Assembly (NCBI RefSeq): GCF_001613935.1
Contig: NZ_LQCI01000009.1
Span: 276,821 to 340,820, forward strand
DNA length: 64,000 bases
Direction of reading: 5' to 3'
Source: Amycolatopsis regifaucium
GTDB lineage: Bacteria; Actinomycetota; Actinomycetes; Mycobacteriales; Pseudonocardiaceae
Shown here: positions 59,824 to 64,000 of the stretch, one piece after another
How the letters are laid out: each line of letters opens with the position of its first letter
How positions within the stretch are numbered: the stretch's first letter is position 1
Position numbers and translations under genes: made by a program
The notes under the pieces: model-generated
Database searches by the model: none
The model's input: only the letters and a program-made list of their open reading frames with translations
Told to the model about the DNA's origin: nothing

Positions 59824-60870
59824 CGCCGGCGCATCAGGTAGGACGGACCGTTCTCATCGTGTCGCACGTCGCGTTCATCGTGACGCCACTGCGCGAACAT
59901 CGTCCGCGCGGTGGCGGGCGGCGTGCTGTTGCGGGCTTCCAGCAGCGCGTTCAATTCGGTCAGGCGTGCGGGCGGGTGGTCCCCCGCATCCCATGCTGCG
60001 ACATAGAGACGCCAGGCTTCCTGTTCGAGGGCGAGACTCTCGTCGTCGATCGGCCAGACGGAGAACTCGTCGCCGTCGTCGAAGAAGCGGTTCAGCCGGA
60101 CGAAATAGCGCGGAACGCCGTCGATGTCGGCGACGCCGGTTTGTGGGCCGTCGTAGCGGTCGTTCTCCACGTGGACGTGTTCGAAGCCGATCGAGAGCAA
60201 CTGCTCTCGCGTGGTGTAGCCGCGGTTTTCCAACGGAACGATCGGGACGGGGTACTCGGTGAACCAGCCGTCAGTGCGGAACCCGAGTTCGCGGTACACC
60301 GGCTCGTCCTCGGCGGTGGCTTGGAGCACCACGGTGTCGTATCCGGCGGCGCGAGCACTGTCCACCGCGGCCAAGGTCATGACACCGCCGAATTCCCGGC
60401 GCCGGGAGCCGGACAGAGTGGAGATGTCGTGGATACCGGCGACTCCGGCGTGCCAGAAGATTTCGCCTGAGCACACGGGCTCGCCATGGTGGTAACCGAG
60501 CAGATAGTGCGCCTGACAGTCCTCCGCGAGGGCGGACGGGGCCACCCGATCGAAGACCTCGACGGCGGAGGGCGAATCCCGATCGGCGGCCAGGATCCGG
60601 GCATAGTCGGCGAGCTCCTCACGGGTACGGACCCGGCGGACCTCCAGATCCGGGCGCGGGCCTCCAGAGGGGACTTCCGCGCTGTGTGCCCACATCGCGG
60701 CTTTGCGTTCCCCCGCGGCCAAGTCGACACTGGGCATCGCCCTCGATACCGCTGTCGGCGATCACCAGCTCATCGGTTTCCGTGACCGTCATACCCTCGG
60801 TGTGGCGATGCAGATGGCAGGCATGTTCGACGACGTTCGCCTCGATGCGCCGCGTGAGCCCGGAGTACAT
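59820..60870 (-). pseudogene. GNAT acetyltransferase with internal deletion
   Basis: The N-terminus, from ATG 60870, reads TRRIEANVVEHACHLHRHT and GMTVTETDELVIADSGIEGD, which in intact relatives leads into an N-terminal domain of some 80 more residues. After about 60750 a different frame takes over with LAAGERKAAMWAHSAEV, then a full GNAT domain (LEVRRVRTREELADYARIL, HDISTLSGSRRREFGGVMTL) and C-terminal PPATARTMFAQWRHDERD. The junction loses frame and sequence, so the original start is disconnected. A shorter protein from an internal start could still fold. Confidence 0.62.
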
Positions 60871-60981
60871 CGGATCACCCTACGGACGTGGCCGGTGCCT
60901 GACCACTCGATTCGCCAGTGCACGCACCATCGGCCCCGGGTTCGGCGCCAGTCGTCTCCGAGATCACCGTTTCCGCGCGGG

Positions 60982-62906
<1,925 letters not shown>

Positions 62907-62924
62907 TCACCGATGTCCTCCTGG

Positions 62925-64000
62925 TCAGCCGAAGAGTTGGACGTGCAGGGAAAACGCCGTGGCTATCTCGGCCTGTGCCCAGAACCTGTGGAAGGTGAAC
63001 GACGGCGCCGCTCCACCGTCCAGATAGGACCGGACCTTGGGCCATTGCGGATCGTCTTCGAAGAAGGACCGGATCGACAGGAACGTGCTGTCCGCGCCGA
63101 TGGCGTCCCCGTTGGGCATCTTGCCGGTCCAGCCCGGAGGCACGTAAGTCCCTTCTCCCGTGGTCGCGTTGTAGGCGTCATCGAATCGGTTGTAGTCGAC
63201 GCGGGTCTCCGGGGTGCCGATCCCGAGCGGGTCGGTGTGCGCCAGCATCCCGTTCAGCAGGGCCTCGCCGGTGCTCTTCGCCGCGGCATTGCCGGATTTG
63301 GCCGCGTAGTTCAGCAGAACCTTGGCGTACGCGGCCGCCACTCCGACGTCCTGGCTGTGGTTGAGCACGCGGACGTGCAGGCCCGTGTTACCGCCGGGGT
63401 TCGCCGGGTTCCACGTGTCCGGCGCGCCGGTCCATTCGAGATCGGCCGGGATGCGGAAGTCCGCGCCGGTGGTGGTGTTGGCGATCGCCCACGGCACCCA
63501 TTTGTCCAGGATCTTCTTCGCCCTGGCGTCGCCGGTCAGCTGGTACAGCGATGCGACCCGTTCCAGGTTCCACACCTGGAAGCCGAACCAGCGGTTGCTC
63601 GGCGGATCACGCCAGACCGGGTGGGCGTCGTAGAACATGCCGTAGAACGTCGGCGTCCCCGCGGGCGGTGCGCCGTACTGGCCCTCCCAGCTGTTCGTCA
63701 CGCCGCCGGCGATCCCGCCCTCGTTCGCCTGCAACCACTGCAGGACCTCGAGTTGCCGGTCCAGGCTCTTCGCCCAGTCCGCGGCACCTGTCGCCGACCG
63801 CGGTTTCAGCGCCGGATCGTTCGCCAACGCGTACGCCGCGAGCGGGTTCTGGTAGCCCTGGTGGTTCGCTCCGTCGCCGATCCGCCAAGCCCAGCCCGCC
63901 GAGGTGTCGGTCGCGCCGCCCCAGGCGTAGTACCAGGACATCAGGTAGTGCGCGCTGTCCTTCCCCGTCCCGGCCGGGCAGCTCGGGCTCGTGCAGCCGC
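62925..64000 (-). CDS. GH48 cellulase, C-terminal part (5' end outside window)
   Basis: About 357 residues are visible, from GCTSPSCPAGTGKDSAHYL at the window edge to a stop at 62925. GH48 signatures are clear: SWYYAWGGATDTSAGWAWRI, HQGYQNPLAAYAL, NLHVRV-like GLHVRVLNHSQDVGVAAAYA, ETRVDYNRFDD, PPGWTGKMPNGD and FTFHRFWAQAEIA. GH48 enzymes are processive reducing-end cellobiohydrolases, usually the main exocellulase of a cellulolytic set. No CBM follows the catalytic domain here, so any binding domain must be N-terminal. It would act in synergy with the GH6 enzyme at 33.2 kb. Confidence 0.94.
   Translation of the reverse strand, partial: GCTSPSCPAGTGKDSAHYLMSWYYAWGGATDTSAGWAWRIGDGANHQGYQNPLAAYALANDPALKPRSATGAADWAKSLDRQLEVLQWLQANEGGIAGGVTNSWEGQYGAPPAGTPTFYGMFYDAHPVWRDPPSNRWFGFQVWNLERVASLYQLTGDARAKKILDKWVPWAIANTTTGADFRIPADLEWTGAPDTWNPANPGGNTGLHVRVLNHSQDVGVAAAYAKVLLNYAAKSGNAAAKSTGEALLNGMLAHTDPLGIGTPETRVDYNRFDDAYNATTGEGTYVPPGWTGKMPNGDAIGADSTFLSIRSFFEDDPQWPKVRSYLDGGAAPSFTFHRFWAQAEIATAFSLHVQLFG

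Overview
The window is high-GC actinobacterial DNA, most likely from an Amycolatopsis (Pseudonocardiaceae). The best single indicator is the gene at 5076-6182, whose 368-residue product matches, as I recall it, the Amycolatopsis N-acylamino acid racemase almost throughout. GTG/TTG starts, 4-base stop/start overlaps, mycothiol-type folds, a SARP regulator and a cellulase set with CelR/CebR boxes agree. No rRNA, tRNA, CRISPR array or replication origin was seen.

Layout. 1-1.7 kb: two penicillin-recognising serine enzymes. 1.9-9.8 kb: a D-amino acid handling locus with D-aminoacylase, M20 amidohydrolase, GNAT acyltransferase and N-succinyl/N-acyl amino acid racemase in one operon, followed by a PucR regulator and an MFS permease; the same palindrome type lies before the operon and before the regulator. 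9.8-14.3 kb: a sugar ABC importer with a GH1 beta-glucosidase. 14.4-15.6 kb: GntR regulator and VOC protein around a strong palindrome. 15.6-21.3 kb: the most unusual locus, an operon for a 68-residue, eight-cysteine peptide with a MauD-like thioredoxin, a MauE-like membrane protein, an ABC exporter and an S26 signal peptidase, divergent from a SARP regulator. 21.4-22.8 kb: cupin, RidA and HxlR genes.

22.9-26.5 kb is a decay zone: a deleted XRE-type regulator, IS5- and IS701-type transposase remnants, a frameshifted DUF222/HNH nuclease and truncated genes. 26.5-32.3 kb: mycothiol-type DinB protein, DHA2 exporter, acyltransferase-3 and a two-component system. 32.4-35.6 kb: a lipoprotein gene with an internal amber stop, a secreted GH6 cellulase with two CelR/CebR boxes, and a LacI repressor reduced to its C-terminal part next to a large palindrome. 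35.7-42.6 kb: NAD-binding protein, MarR/MMPL pair, P-loop protein, TetR and an AlkB-rubredoxin fusion. 42.8-46.4 kb: two secreted proteins, a SnoaL-like remnant, a ZIP transporter and a DUF4383 protein. 46.4-49.1 kb has visibly lower GC and holds a stand-alone cytidylate kinase and broken HIT-family genes.

49.1-59.8 kb is a 4-hydroxyphenylacetate catabolic cluster (HpaB, HpaC, IclR, MHS permease, a FAH-RraA fusion, GntR, HpaE, HpaD, HpaH, HpaI) running from 4-hydroxyphenylacetate to pyruvate and succinic semialdehyde; no HpaF isomerase is visible. 59.8-64 kb: a deleted GNAT gene, RecQ, a GH5 cellulase fragment and the C-terminal half of a GH48 cellulase.

About a dozen loci are visibly broken by deletions, single-base frameshifts or nonsense changes, which is dense for 64 kb. 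Single-base cases could be sequencing errors, but the large deletions cannot.
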